DNA of 64,000 nt from Smallanthus sonchifolius (taxonomy: Eukaryota; Streptophyta; Magnoliopsida; Asterales; Asteraceae): the NCBI GenBank assembly GCA_023525975.1, contig CM042020.1:17385001-17449000 (forward strand). The letters run 5' to 3'. Position numbers and translations under genes: made by a program. This document shows positions 1 through 12,067 of the stretch, in pieces (position 1 is the first letter of the stretch; every line of letters starts with the position of its first letter). The notes below the pieces were generated by a model. That model was not told the origin of the DNA, searched no databases, and saw only the letters and a list, made by a program, of their open reading frames with translations.

Positions 1-124
1 ATAGAACTAGACTAGTGTCCATCACTATGACGGACACAGTAATGAGGAGGTGGTCATGTCAGGAGTCATGTGTGAAGTGCATTGTTTTTTAAACATATAG
101 CCAAGCCAGACATCACATTTACTA
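1..124. other. Unassigned left edge
   Basis: Short AT-rich stretch before the first recognisable repeat. I see no coding potential, terminal repeat or RNA-like motif. It is probably the flank of the repeat that follows. Confidence 0.4.
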
Positions 125-315
125 ACATCTAGGAGACTAAGTACCTCTTTTTCAAAATGGAATACTTAAAGGTAACACCTACAAATCTTTTGTAGTATTC
201 AACCATCAAGGTTTCTGTAACACCCCAAATTCTAAAGGAAATGAAAGTCCAGAGGCTAAAGTGTAATTACTCCAAAGATCAAGGTTTAAAATGAAACAAT
301 TTGAAAATGGAGGCG

Positions 316-602
316 GTAGCGGACCGCTACCCAGCCTTTAGTTGTCCGCTAGCCACAACTGGCCCAGATAACGAACAAGTGACACGTGGCGGTGACACAT
401 CTGGCAACTCAACCCTATGGCGGACCGCCACCAGATGGGTAACGATCTGCCAGCCGCAATTTGGTCTGGACAACGAGAGGACGACACATGTATGATGACT
501 CGCTGGATAGGATTGGGTAGCGGACCGCTACTCAAGGCGTGACGGTCCGCCACGTGCGGAGTACGCCAGACACCTGGCAAGAGGCGGCAGCGGAACCGCT
601 AC
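316..602. repeat. Cluster of CGG-N-CCG palindromes in the LTR U3
   Basis: A 15-nt odd palindrome (gtagcggaccgctac) sits at 316-330 and again at 517-531. Variants are ggcggaccgcc at 419-429, gacggtccgcc at 541-551 and a form with one extra base at 583-602. All lie upstream of the TATA box. The related A LTRs carry similar tagcggaccg and atcggtccga motifs near 9000-9110 and 29,830-30,120. They could be protein-binding sites or hairpins; function is inference. Confidence 0.7.
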
Positions 603-642
603 CCCCTTGCTTAGCAGTCCGCCACCGGAGCGCGGATAGCCC

Positions 643-650
643 TATAAATA
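643..650 (+). promoter_or_regulatory. TATA box of the solo LTR promoter
   Basis: The sequence tataaata lies about 430 bp into the LTR. The counterpart in element A's 5' LTR is at 29791-29800 on the minus strand, and the A 3' LTR copy is degraded at its equivalent site near 8968. Position and conservation between copies fit the U3/R promoter of an LTR retrotransposon. Activity is unknown. Confidence 0.6.
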
Positions 651-2531
651 GGTAAGTTTGGCCGTTCACTTGAGAAAACAAATCACAAACCAACACACAC
701 AAACACTTGCACGTATACTGAGGCAAGGCAAGCGCGACAGTTATGAGCGTGGAGGTTACGAGTGCGATACGCTACGAGTGCGGTTCGAGTTTGGAAAAAC
801 GTTTAAAGCAAAGAACGAACTTAGGAACTACCAAGAATTATGTAAGCACACTGTACCCGTACCCTAGACACGATTATGTGAATTACGTACTTAAATGATA
901 TGTGTTATGTGATGTGTATATGATGAGGGTACGGGATAATGAAAGGTTAGTCTAGACACTAAACGGGAATAGTGGAGTAGCCACGACATATCTAAGGGAT
1001 GGTGGATACGTCGCTGTTACTTCCTATATATAAATCTCTTTGATACTTCGTGGTGAAACCATTATGAATGTTTAGGGGTATAGACTAAAAGACAGTAATA
1101 AGAATATAGTAAACGTACGGGAGAACTTCCAGCCGGTATGTAGTTATCTGACAAACAGAATGTTTTGTCTAAGGAAAGAGTGGTGTATAAATCTCTTCTA
1201 GACCCGTCACTCTTTCATGGGAACACCTGTGTTGGAGGTACTACTCTGGAAGGATAATCACCCTAGTTTACAATATATCACGAGTATGAATATATGATGA
1301 AAGTACACCATGCATAATGAATACGTGATGAATATGAATACGTGAAATGCATAATGAATACATGAATGTATGATGATACGTGCAAATATGAGTATGATGG
1401 AACGAGTCTCTAAAATGAAATAACGGAGTACTCACGAAGTGTTAAAGGAGTGGTGGATACGCCGCTTGTACTTCCTATATATAAACCATTTTTAATACAC
1501 CGTGGAGAAACCGTTACGAAATTTTAAGGTGAGGACTGGTTGGGAAGTAAATCAAGCATATACATGAAATAAAACAAATGCTTGATAGATTTGGGATGAT
1601 ATGAGTCTAAGATACTCAAGGTCCCGAATGAAATGAGATACCCGGCCAGTAAGGTGGATCTCAATAAATAATAAAGAAAAGAACTAAAAAGAGAACTCTA
1701 GGCCTATGGGGCTGAAGGAGAAAAAGATTCCAAGCCTACGGGGCTAAGGAATGAATGAGTTTTCGTGACAAATGCGAGGGGTCTATACTGACGAGTATAA
1801 GAGCCTTGCCAATACTCGGACCAGGGGTACGGCCTAAGATGGTTGCGAAGGGGTTAGCACACCCATAAAATATACGAATGACATGACCGAAGGTACGTCT
1901 GGAGATGGTCACGGTGGCACCGAGAGCCTGGAAAACTTGAACAATAATAAGAACCTAAAAGGTTAATAATGAAATGAAAAGATGCAGTGTACTTACTTAA
2001 CGAAAGCTAATTCAAAAATGTTTTTCAAACATTGTAGGAAAAAACACATGGAGTGAAGCTTCCTGAGGATGAAGCAGCCGAAGTTAGAGATCCCTATGTA
2101 TAATGATGTAATTACATTATCTTTTGTAAAACTATAATATTATAATGAAAGATATACCCTAGCCATTAATGGCAAGGTTTTTGTTAAACTGAGACCATTT
2201 TCTACATTAAACTCTGATAAAATAATAGTAAAATAAGTAGGGTGTTTCAGTTTCATCGAGACTTTCTTGTATTTTCAATTAATCTCATTTCATATAGGGG
2301 ATTGTTGGAAAATTAGTTGACGTTTTGATTTTTAACTAACTTTAGACACATCTAGGAGACTAAGTACCTCTTTTTCAAAATGGAATACTTAAAGGTAACA
2401 CCTACAAGTCTTTTGTAGTATTCAACCATCAAGGTTTCATCGAGACTTTCTTGTATTTTCAATCAATTTCCTTTCATGTGGGGGATTGTTGGAAAATTAG
2501 TTGACGTTTTGATTTTTTAACTAACTTTAGA

Positions 2532-4949
2532 CACATATAATTATATTTATATGTGAGATGTATAATTAATAATTTATGGGTACTTACTCTCCATCATGAG
2601 AGCTTCGTAATGAGCTAAAATTTGTCGAAAATGGAGCAAAGTTAAATGAGATACCAATACTTAAATAGTGTATTTGAAATAATGAAATGGGTAAAAGTTA
2701 TCCACATAGGTGAGTGTAAAGATGCTTGATGAGCTCATTCCTAGATTTTACTCCTAGACCAATGAAAGTTGGATGAGGTTTATAAGTAAGGAGCCAAGAT
2801 GCTTGATGAGCTCATTCCTAGATTTTACTCCTAGACCAATGAAAGTTGGATGGTCCAAAGCCGAACGGTTCAAAGATGATTGTAACGATTGTAAGTAAAT
2901 GAAATGCCAGTTTCATTTTACCATAATCAAATTGTCTTAATGCAAATAATTTTCTTTATTTTATAATTATTTTTTTACCGTAAATAAATGAAATGTCAGT
3001 TTTTTTAAACAAACTAGCTCAGAAATATTAGCTACTGGACCCAAACACTAAGCATGGGTTGTTCGGTGTGTGAGTCTGTATTATTGTTAACAAAAGGAAG
3101 TTGAAGCCTCAAGTGGAACATATAGTGGTTGATAACTATTTCTATATAATATTTAAGAGCCATGTAACTAGGTCATTGAATAGGCCGTCTTACCAGCTCA
3201 CTGGTCAGACTGGTTGAACCAGGGTAAATTGTAATTAATTTATTGTAATATTTAAATTTTATATAAAGTATAAATATAAATACTATATTAAATTAGAAGT
3301 AAACTTTTTGGAAAATAAAAAATATAAATATTAATTACATATTAGCGTAGCCGCTACAACCTCGTCACCTTAAACAGAAGACCTTCTCGTCTCTATGCTT
3401 CAGTACTTCGATTTTAGGTTATTAATTCTCTCATTTACCTCCATTTTCCCAAGACAAACCTTCTCGTATCCTTCCATTTTCCGGTAACTACTTCTCTCGT
3501 CTCTCACCTGAACGTTAGACCAAAGGTGGCTCTACAGTACAAGCAACTAAAGCAACCGCTTTAGGCCCCCAAATTTGAAGGGCCTCAAAAATTGAAAAAC
3601 TACTTTAATTTGAAACAATACAATCCATGTAGTCATAGCCATTTAGAATTTACAGGGGAAACTTGTTTTGATTAACAAAATAAGCACTTGACATAACATC
3701 CTTATGGATCCAACCCGAGACTTGAGAACGTGATCATCATTGTACATGAGCTTTACCTATAAGAACAAAAACCAATATGTAATTAGCAAATTCTAAGTAA
3801 GTATCATGGATCGTATAAGAAGTCAAAACACAACCGAGCCCAGAAGAAATTTAGGCTCAACATCGGGTACGCTGGTCGGCGTACCCTATGTTGCCTGAGT
3901 TTTCTCCTTTTGTTCTTTGTTTCAGCGTAATACATAAGTGATTCAGCGTAGCCTTAACTAAGCCAGCATAATGTCACATGGTCATCTATCGAGGCCCCGT
4001 GTGACGCCCTGCGTTGCCCCAGGGCCAGCCAATCCATCCCGCTTATGATCAGGGTCTACTGGTTTCGTCATGCCTTGGACTCATCAGGCGAGCGACAATA
4101 GCTCGCGACCAGTGATGCGTTCGGATGTTCACGTCGTCTATCCCACTGAGGCCGTGCCCGATAAAGTCCGGACTAGCCAGCAAACCAAAGCGTTCAAGTA
4201 CAAAATAGCAAAACGATCTTCGAACATTTGGTCCATGACAATAAGGTATGTCTACGTTGTGTAGGGTACCATACGCTCGTTAGTGGGTGTTTTAGGACAA
4301 CAACTTGACAATCATCCATTTTCACCTGTTAGCTTCATATGTTTCAAATCCACTTGTTTAAAAGCAATATCAACACACATGTTGGACATTTAGTATATGT
4401 TAGAAGTATATCAATAATAACCTCTTTGTTTCAATAATTCTTTAGGAGGCATTTCCACCTCTTTTAAACAATTAACTCCTTGGTGAAGTTCAAAACCTCT
4501 AATACACCTTATCTCCTTCATGAGACTTAATATACCATATTATAAATCCCTTTTTTCTTCCTTAATGAGGTCGAGGACCTTTCAAAATCTTCTTTAACAA
4601 GTCAAAAACATCTTGATTCTCAAGTCAAGGACTCATATTTCTCCTTTAAGAAGTCAAAGACTTCATATTTCTACTTTATGAGGTATATATCCTCGAATCA
4701 TATTTCCTTAACTCTTTTCTTTACAAGATTCCACTGTAATTAATTTTATAGAGCTATCTTCATGTTATATAATCAATTAAAATTAAGAGCATGGGTACTC
4801 ACCTTTGTTTGAAGAGGTGCCTACTTAATTATCTTCCAATTTAGTGACTTGACCTCTTATAAAGTTCATCTTTATAATTAAGAATCATGTCAACAAATAT
4901 CACAAGTCCATGATCATGATAATAGTGTTATACACATTAACCCTTTTGA
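2532..4949. other. Unassigned intergenic DNA with a hAT-like remnant
   Basis: AT-rich, no credible gene. A segment near 3545-3600 (ctttaggcccccaaatttga and following bases) resembles decayed non-autonomous hAT sequence common in plants; I could not find matching ends. A 57-bp direct repeat lies at 2719-2852. The stretch 3830-4300 is richer in GC, with only a short open frame lacking recognisable domains. Confidence 0.5.
2719..2852. repeat. 57-bp direct repeat, period 77
   Basis: The block beginning aagatgcttgatgagctc at 2719-2775 recurs at 2796-2852 with essentially no changes. A 20-bp spacer separates the copies. This is a local duplication and too short to classify. Confidence 0.85.
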
Positions 4950-5069
4950 GCCACTGGGGTTGGTGGCCTAATGATAGAGGAAAATCCTCCTGGAACACTA
5001 GCTTTAAGGAGATCATGGGTTCAAGTCTCACTCCCACAGGATTAAAGAAATTTGCCTTTAAAAAAAACT
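4950..5069 (+). mobile_element. tRNA-derived SINE with perfect 15-bp target duplication
   Basis: A 120-bp insert is bounded by cattaacccttttga at 4935-4949 and 5070-5084. Its 5' part has a pol III A-box-like tggcctaatgatagagg, and a B-box-like gggttcaagtctc follows about 45 bp later. It ends in an A-rich stretch (near 5060-5067). Long target duplication, split internal promoter and A-rich tail identify a SINE mobilised by a LINE. The intact duplication means the insertion is fairly young. A similar element is at 32216-32331. Confidence 0.85.
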
Positions 5070-5264
5070 CATTAACCCTTTTGAAATTTATATTTATTTG
5101 AATCATATAGCATGATTGGTTACCAATGAAGACTCTTTTGGCATTGATACTGCCATCATATGCTTTACAGTTTGTTATATTCTAAAAACCTTAAAAGGTA
5201 ATGTCGGTGGCTTCACCGACAAAGCCATAGTTTTAGGTTTGTTTCCATTACTAGATCAAAACTT

Positions 5265-5345
5265 GCTTTTGGTGGAGTGGTTTTAACTTTGATTGTTAAA
5301 CACTTTGATTGTGTAGGCTGTAGGTTCGAAACCTGCAGACAACAT
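5265..5345 (+). other. tRNA-like segment (possible second SINE family or tRNA pseudogene)
   Basis: The stretch has ggtggagtggtt near 5271 and a textbook B-box ggttcgaaacc at 5323-5333. The B-box sits inside a perfect T-arm-like stem (ctgtaggttcgaaacctgcag, allowing one wobble pair). A T-rich tract follows from about 5346. No acceptor stem is visible, so it is not a working tRNA gene. No target duplication was found. Confidence 0.5.
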
Positions 5346-6068
5346 TTTATTTTTTTTTTGGTTTTTTTTTCTTTTTAGAATTCTTATTTTTTTTAGTTTT
5401 GATTACTTTCTTTTTAATACTTTTTTCTATCTATGGTTTAATACTTATTTTTTGGCTTTTTTTTCCTTTTTTTCTTCATACTTTAATGTCACCGCCTCTC
5501 GCCGCTAAGCGTGGGACAACGTTTCTAGTTTTGACTCATTCATGAATATCTATCATTACAAGTTTCATGCTTTACGCATTCAAATTCATCTCTAGTTGTT
5601 TCAAGACCTTTTTCATGGTCTATCTACGAAATTAACAATGCATGAAACTAGTTGTAACTTTAAAACACAGAAATTCAACATAAATAAAAAAAAAACCCAA
5701 TTTACTAGAACCCTAGAATTTCTAGTACATCAAGATAAGATTATATAATCACTTTGATAAAGTTTTTTCATGCATTAACGTAATATAAAAGATTTATATG
5801 CTAAAAAACATCACGAAATTCATATATTTCTGAAAATCATAAATGTCATATATACTACCCCATAATCAAGAACAAGTAACTAAAGTAAGACTTTCCACAT
5901 GGAAGAAAGATGAAGTCTATCACAAGTTTTAGAGGTTGAATGATGATGATTAACACTTGCGAACTTCAAATTTCTTGAATCAAACACACCCATCCTTCTC
6001 TTCTTTGTCTAATCGTCGCACACCTAAAAACACACGATCAAAGTGGTGTGTGTCTGTGTGATGGATGT
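5346..6068. other. Unassigned AT-rich DNA
   Basis: Long T-rich runs to about 5475, then non-coding AT-rich sequence. No terminal repeats, RNA motifs or coding frame seen. It forms the left flank of the Cassandra element. Confidence 0.5.
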
Positions 6069-6186
6069 TGTAACACCCTAGGCAAATCCCACATCGGTCG
6101 TGGGCATTAGAGATGTTGGGTTCATAAGAAATACCTCGCCTCAAATATCAACAACGCGTTTTGGGAAAGCATTGCTTGTGGATGAG

Positions 6187-6254
6187 AGAACTCCACAGTT
6201 AAGTGTGCTCGGGTGGAAGTAATCCAGGGATGGGTGACCCCTGCGAAGTTTTCA
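6187..6254 (+). pseudogene. 5S rRNA-like segment in Cassandra LTR1
   Basis: The block includes ttaagtgtgctcggg and ggatgggtgacc, matching the A-box/intermediate element and C-box region of plant 5S rRNA, followed by a match to the 5S 3' half (gcgaagttttcatc). Upstream of actccacagtt the 5S similarity is lost. It is not a functional 5S gene. In this family the segment is kept as an internal pol III promoter-like module. Confidence 0.8.
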
Positions 6255-6534
6255 TCAGGATAACCAAAAACAAATCTATGAGTTCCTAGTGGGCAAAGCG
6301 GATAATATTGTTGGTGTGAGAGATCGGATGTTACAAACGTTATAAGAACCACTCATGTGCCGGTCGGAATGGTGGGGCAAACCTCATTGAGGACGATGAG
6401 TCCATAAGGGCGGGTAATTGTAACACCCTTGGCAAATCCCACATCCGTCGTGGACATGAGAGATATTGGGTTCATAAGGAATGTCCCGCCTCAAATATTA
6501 ACAACGCGTTTTAGGAACATTGGCTATGGATGAG

Positions 6535-6602
6535 GGGAGAACTCCACATTTAAGCGTGCTTGGGTGAGAGTAATCCAAGGGTGGGTCCCTGGGAAGTTTT
6601 CA
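6535..6602 (+). pseudogene. 5S rRNA-like segment in Cassandra LTR2
   Basis: Counterpart of the block in LTR1. The A-box side (ttaagcgtgcttggg) is closer to true 5S than in LTR1, but the C-box is damaged: the gac of ggatgggtgacc is missing, leaving gggtgggtccctggg. The two LTRs have therefore decayed independently. Confidence 0.78.
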
Positions 6603-6683
6603 CGTGGGCAACCAAAAACAAATAAGCGAGCTCCTAGTGGGAAAAGCGGACAATATTGTTGGTATGAGAGGCTGGATGTTACA

Positions 6684-7374
6684 TACGTGTTTGCAATGGT
6701 AGTCGATCAAGGTAGTCCAAATGGTTGTTGGGTGGCGGTACTCGGTGACCGTGGGCGGTGTAAGGCGACGCTACGGTGGTGGTGTCTTCCTAGTGAGAGA
6801 AAAGGTGGCAATAATCGGGTTAGGGTTTTCGGTGTGATCATGAGGTTCTAAGGGGTTGTAGCGGTGGTGGTTTACAGTTGGTCAAACGAGACCTAAGTGG
6901 TATGTGATAGTAGTGGTGGCTAGAGGCGGCAAGTGGTGGTATGGGCGTTTTCAGGTCAAAACAAGCGTGTGGAAAGCTAGAGATCATTTATATAATCTAG
7001 GTGAGTTCTATATGTCATATTTTAATGTTTTAAAGTGTTTTTGGGCTTATTCACGTACAAGAGTGTGTCAACGATTTTAAATAAGTGGTAAACATATAAC
7101 GTGTGATAAAAGAGTTTAAACCAGGAAGCGTTTTGTATAGAAATCAAGGCTGATTTGAATATAGGTTGAGGTTGGAATTTAAAATGAGATGTTTAATCTT
7201 GATGGTGTGTGCTAATGGCGTTTAGTATGTGTGTTTTAAGTGGTGGTTTGGTTATACGAATAATGTGTGTTCATATGTGATGCTTCAACATGATAAACAG
7301 TGAGGTTTGAGATGTTTAACCATTATTGGGATGTATTGGTGTGTTATTTCATGATAATTAATCTGTGAGTTTTG
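6684..7374 (+). other. Unassigned GT-rich repeat sequence flanking element A
   Basis: G- and T-rich sequence with ggtggt runs and no long coding frame. It probably continues at 30233 on the far side of element A, because ATTAT at 7375-7379 is repeated at 30228-30232. Its style recalls a long LTR or leader of another gypsy family, but I could not find its ends. Confidence 0.4.
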
Positions 7375-7379
7375 ATTAT

Positions 7380-10300
7380 TGAAACATTCTACTTATTTCT
7401 ATATTATTTTATCAGAGTTTAATGCGAAAAACGGTCCTAGTTTGACAAAAACCTTTCCATGAATGGCTAAGGTATATCTTTCATTATAATATTATTGTTT
7501 TACAAAAGATAATATAATTACATCATTATACATAGGGATCTCTAACTCCGACTGTTCCATCCTCAGGAAGTTTCATTACATGTGCTTCTTTCCTGCAATG
7601 TTTGAAAAATATTTTTGAATTAGCTTTCGTTAAGTAAGTACACTGCATCTTTTCATTTCATTATAAACCCTTTAGGTTCTTATTATTGTTCAAGTTTTCC
7701 AGGCTCTCGCCGCCCCAGTGACCATCTCCGGACGTACCTTCGGTCACGTCATTCTTATATTTTATGGGTGTACTAACCCCCTCGCAACCATCTTAGGCCG
7801 TACCTCTAGTCCGAGTATTGGCAAGGTTCTTATACTCGTCAGTATAGACCCCTCGCATTTGTCACGAAGACTTATTCATTCCTCAGCCCCGTAGGCTTGA
7901 AATGTTTTTTTCCTCAGCCCCGTAGGCTTGGAGTTCCTTTTTGTTTTCTTCATTATTATTCATTGAGATCCACCTTACAGGTCGGGTATATCATTTCATT
8001 TGGGACCTTGAGTATATTGGACTCACAGCCTCCCAAATGTATCAAACATTTGATTCATTTCACGTATATGCTTGATTTACTTCCCAACCAGTCCTTACCT
8101 TAAAACTTCGTAACGGTTTCTCCACGATGTACTAAGAGGGTTTATATATAGGAAGTACCAGCGGTGTATCCACCACCCCTTTAACACTTCGTGAGTACTC
8201 CATTATTCCATTTTAGTGTTTAGACTCGTTCCATCATACTTATTCATATTTGCACGTATCATCATGCATTCACGTATTCACCATGCATTTCATGTATTCA
8301 TCATGTAATCATACTCATTATACATAGTATAATTTCATACTCGTCATATATCGTAAACTGGGGTGATTTTCCTTCTAGAGTAGTACCTCCAACAGAGATG
8401 TTCCTAGGAAAGAGTGACGGGTCTAGGAGAGATTTATACACCACTCTTTCCTTAGACAGAACATTTCGTTTGTCAGATAACTACATACCGGTTGGATGTT
8501 CTCCCGTACGTTCACCATATTTCATCATTATCTATTAGTCTATACTCCTAAACATTTACAATGATTTCACCACGAAGTACCAAGAGGTTTATATATAGGA
8601 AGTACGAGCGGCGTATCCACCACCCCTTGGATACGTCATGATTAATCCATTATTCCCGTTTAGTGTCTAGACTAACCTTTCATTATCTCGTACCCTCATC
8701 ATATACACATCACATAATACACATCATTTAAGCATGTAATTCACATAATCATGTCTAGGGTACGGGTCCAGTAGTACATTATCCTTAGGTAGTTCCTAAG
8801 TTCGTTCCTCATATAGTCGCTTTCCTGACCCGAACTGAACTCTCAGTGAACCGTACTCGAAATCGCCACGCTCGTAACCGTCACTCCGATCTCCTTGGTA
8901 TGCGTGTGTGTGTGTGAGGTGGTTTGTGATATTTGTGTTTTCAAATGAACGGCCAAGTGCAAGTATTTAGAGGGCTGGATGGCCACCCATGTCGGACCGC
9001 TATCCCTGGTGATATCGGTCCGACATCCAGGTGAGGTGGTGTATAGGCTTGGCGAGTACATAGCGGACCGTTATGTATATGATATCTGTCCGTTATGGAC
9101 ATAGCGGACCGCTATGCTTTCATGTCAGTCCGGTATCTAATTTACACGCGTCAGATCTCAATGGTGAGTCATTATCAAGGGTTGTGGTGTCACACCCCAA
9201 CCGACGGCGGATTATACGTCGGGGCGGACGCGGTTGTTCAATAGCACAAGGTTGACTATTAAAGTTTCAATATTTCATTACTAAATAGATTCAAAGGTTC
9301 AATACAAAGGAAATAACAAGTATACAACATTTATTTAATAAGTAGTCTAGGTCCAAAGCGTCCTATGTGATCACAAACAAGTCTCATGATGTAGAACCTG
9401 AAACATGTGAAAGAATATGTCAACTACAAAATAGTTGGTGAGATACAAAGGCTTTGACACAGTTTAACAAGTATTTGAAAAGAATTACAATTCACTATGA
9501 TATATGCATTCTATAATGTAAGTATGAGAACAAGTATCTTAAACATTGTGCACTTCAACCCTCCAACCAAGTTTAGGCATAACCCGCAGGTTACCCTTAT
9601 AAGTCTCAAGTTTAAAGTTTAATTCAGTAACAATCACTAAGGGCTCCCCCCCCCCCCCCGAAGGGGTCAATCAATCAAGGTGGATTGGTCAAATACAATA
9701 GATCTATCATTGTTACTATAGGCTTGATCAAAGTTAATGATTGTGCTAGTTTTAAGTTTAATCTAAGCATACAAGTCTCAAGTTTAACATAAGAATAAAC
9801 ACGTAGTCATAGTTGTACAAGAATTGTATAAGTTTAAGAATTTTGAACATGTTTCACCCCAAAAGTATAGAAAGGAAAAAGGGGATAAGTATACTCACTT
9901 GGATTGGATGAAGAGTACCCGACAAGGATTGAGTGTAGCAAGAATTTGAGGGAGAATATCCTCACAACAAGCCTAAGAATATAAGTCTAAAGTTTTAAAT
10001 AAAAGTCTAAGACAAGGATCTAGGATCTGGGATTGACTAGGGTTCCAAATGGGATGGGATTGATTGAGTTTATAAAGTTTAAACTTAGTTTTAAAAGGAA
10101 GGTTTTGAATGTAAGACTTGGATCTCAATAGCTTAATAAGTTTGTAGTTTTAGAAAAATTATTTAAGTTAAGAATTAAAGTTAATAATTATTTTAAGAGT
10201 AAAATAATTATTAAATACATAGTATTTAAAGACTAAATAGTGATTTAAGATTTATAGAATTTATTTAAAGTGTATATAGTTATTAAGGATAAATAATCAT

Positions 10301-12030
10301 TTATAAGAATAAACCATATAAATCGTTAAAGTTTCAAGTATTAAATATTTATTTTTCAAATTAATATGTAAATAAATATTAAGTACCTATAAGATTGTAA
10401 AATAGAATTTCTTATATAGTTTATGTTTTAATGATAAGTTTATAAATGTTTTCAATGTGTAGATAAAACTATAAGTTCTAAAAATGTTTTTAAATAAATA
10501 TCTTAAAATAGAGTTTACTAGTTAATAAATACTTAAAGTCTCCATTTAGTTTTAAAATTATTTAAGAAATAACTAAAGTATAATTATTTCTCTTTTAAAA
10601 TTTATATAAACAAATAAATTTCTGTTTATAAAATGTAAATTTTACAAATGTGTAAGTTTAGGATTTATTAAATCAAAGTTTCTCTTTTTATAAAGTTTAT
10701 AAATAATTAAATAAGCCTTGGTTTAAATAGATATAAGTAGCACAAGTTTATAAATTTCTGCTTTCTAAATAATATGTAAGTTTCATAAACTATTCGAATT
10801 TTTATAACTGTTGCATAAGTTTTCTGTTTTTTAATTAAAGTTTGTAAATTTAAAGTTTAAAACATAGATAATATAGAAAGCAATAATAAATTAAAGTTTC
10901 TAAAAAAATCATTTGCGATGGAAGTATAAGTTTTATAAAGTTCAGAATTATTTTTTATAGTTTTTAACTAAGTTTAATTAATTAAAAATAGTTTCAGAAT
11001 GTAAAAGTGTAATTAAAAATCATATTTAAGTTTATAAAAACTTCACAGAATTTATAAAAATAATTAAAGCATTTAAAATTGAGTGAAAAAGCATAAAAAA
11101 AAATTAAAAGTATCAAAAACTGGGCTGGCCGGCTCGAACATGCGCCGGCCCGGGTCACCAAACACACATGCACATTAACCATCCCGACTACGGGTTCGTT
11201 AGTGTTATAACTGGAAAATAAAATACTTAAACAAGATCCCGAGCTTGCCCCTAATCCGTATGAACCCTAGTTTTCAATTTCCCAAAAATTGAATCGAATC
11301 ACCCTCTGTTTATGAATTTAAACAGAGGGCTTTTGATCCTCACACGAAAACGATGACGAGGGACCTACGAATTACCTGATTTGGTGTTAGGATGAGGGAG
11401 ATCGAGCTTGGGTTTGGAGTCGGCTGTCGTGAGCTTCAAATCCGGCAATGCCGATGATGAACGACCAAATTGAGGATGTGTGTAGTTAGAGGGTGATGTC
11501 GCTAGTCGTTTGCAACTGGTATTTATAAGTGATTTTGTCGATTAATGCTTGAACGGTTAGGAGGATTACAGTTGAGGGAATTAAATCCAAATTCGAATCC
11601 CCGGGTGATTAGAGTTAATGTCGAGCATTGAATACGGTTACGTTGGAGTCGCACGCCGGGGGTGAGACTCAAGGTTCACTGAATCAGGCCGGAATTGCGA
11701 TTTCGCGTAAAAGGGACGAAAAACCGGGCCTAGCCGGGATCGAACTCGTGATTTGATTCTGGTTTGAGAGTTTGGTTGAATAGCAAAACAGGCCCTTGCA
11801 GTTTTGAGTTTTTGTCAAAGTATAAAGTTTAGTTTAAAACAAGTTTCAATAATGACCGTTTCAGTCCCTTGACTTTATAAAATAAATGGGTTTCTATAAA
11901 AATCAAATATGTAAAAATTTAATAAGTTTTCTCAAATGATTTTATCTTATAAATTTTTATAAGATTTGTTATAACTTTTAAGTAGTTAACATAAATTTAT
12001 ATTATTTATAACTTTACAAAGTTTTAAGAA

Positions 12031-12067
<37 letters not shown>

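Larger units (their letters stand above)
216..2249 (+). mobile_element. Solo LTR of a Ty3/gypsy element (family of element A)
   Basis: This 2034-bp sequence begins tgtaacacccc and ends gggtgtttca (TG...CA). It is flanked on both sides by GTTTC (211-215 and 2250-2254), a 5-bp target duplication that fixes both ends. No internal region or second LTR is present, so it is a solo LTR left by LTR-LTR recombination. It is homologous, in reverse orientation, to the LTRs of element A (7380-12449 and 17470-30227). It shares their U3 palindromes, the TATA region and a downstream block that contains ggtggatacg twice (near 1003 and 1453). Confidence 0.92.
125..2531. repeat. 184-bp tandem duplication, first copy split by a solo LTR
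   Basis: The sequence starting acatctaggagactaag at 125 recurs at 2348. Removing the inserted LTR and one target duplication leaves a repeat period of 184 bp. Copy 1 is 125-215 plus 2255-2347, and copy 2 is 2348-2531. The copies differ at only a few positions, so the duplication is fairly recent. Both contain a ggggattgttgg segment. I do not recognise the parent repeat; it could be a fragment of a copia-type LTR and leader. Confidence 0.8.
6069..6683 (+). mobile_element. Cassandra-type TRIM retrotransposon
   Basis: Two similar direct repeats, 6069-6335 (267 bp) and 6419-6683 (265 bp), both start tgtaacaccc and end ggatgttaca. They enclose an internal region of only 83 bp that ends in a purine-rich tract (taagggcgggtaat, 6405-6418), the expected PPT. 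Each LTR carries a 5S rRNA-like block, the hallmark of Cassandra terminal-repeat retrotransposons in miniature. There is no coding capacity, so replication would need proteins supplied in trans. I cannot see the usual Met-tRNA primer site after LTR1, and the flanking 5-mers (GATGT and TACGT) match only in part, so the copy is decayed. Confidence 0.87.

Noticed and set aside
6122..6352. 76-codon frame and other short frames in Cassandra
   Set aside because: They overlap LTR and 5S-like sequence; Cassandra elements have no coding capacity.
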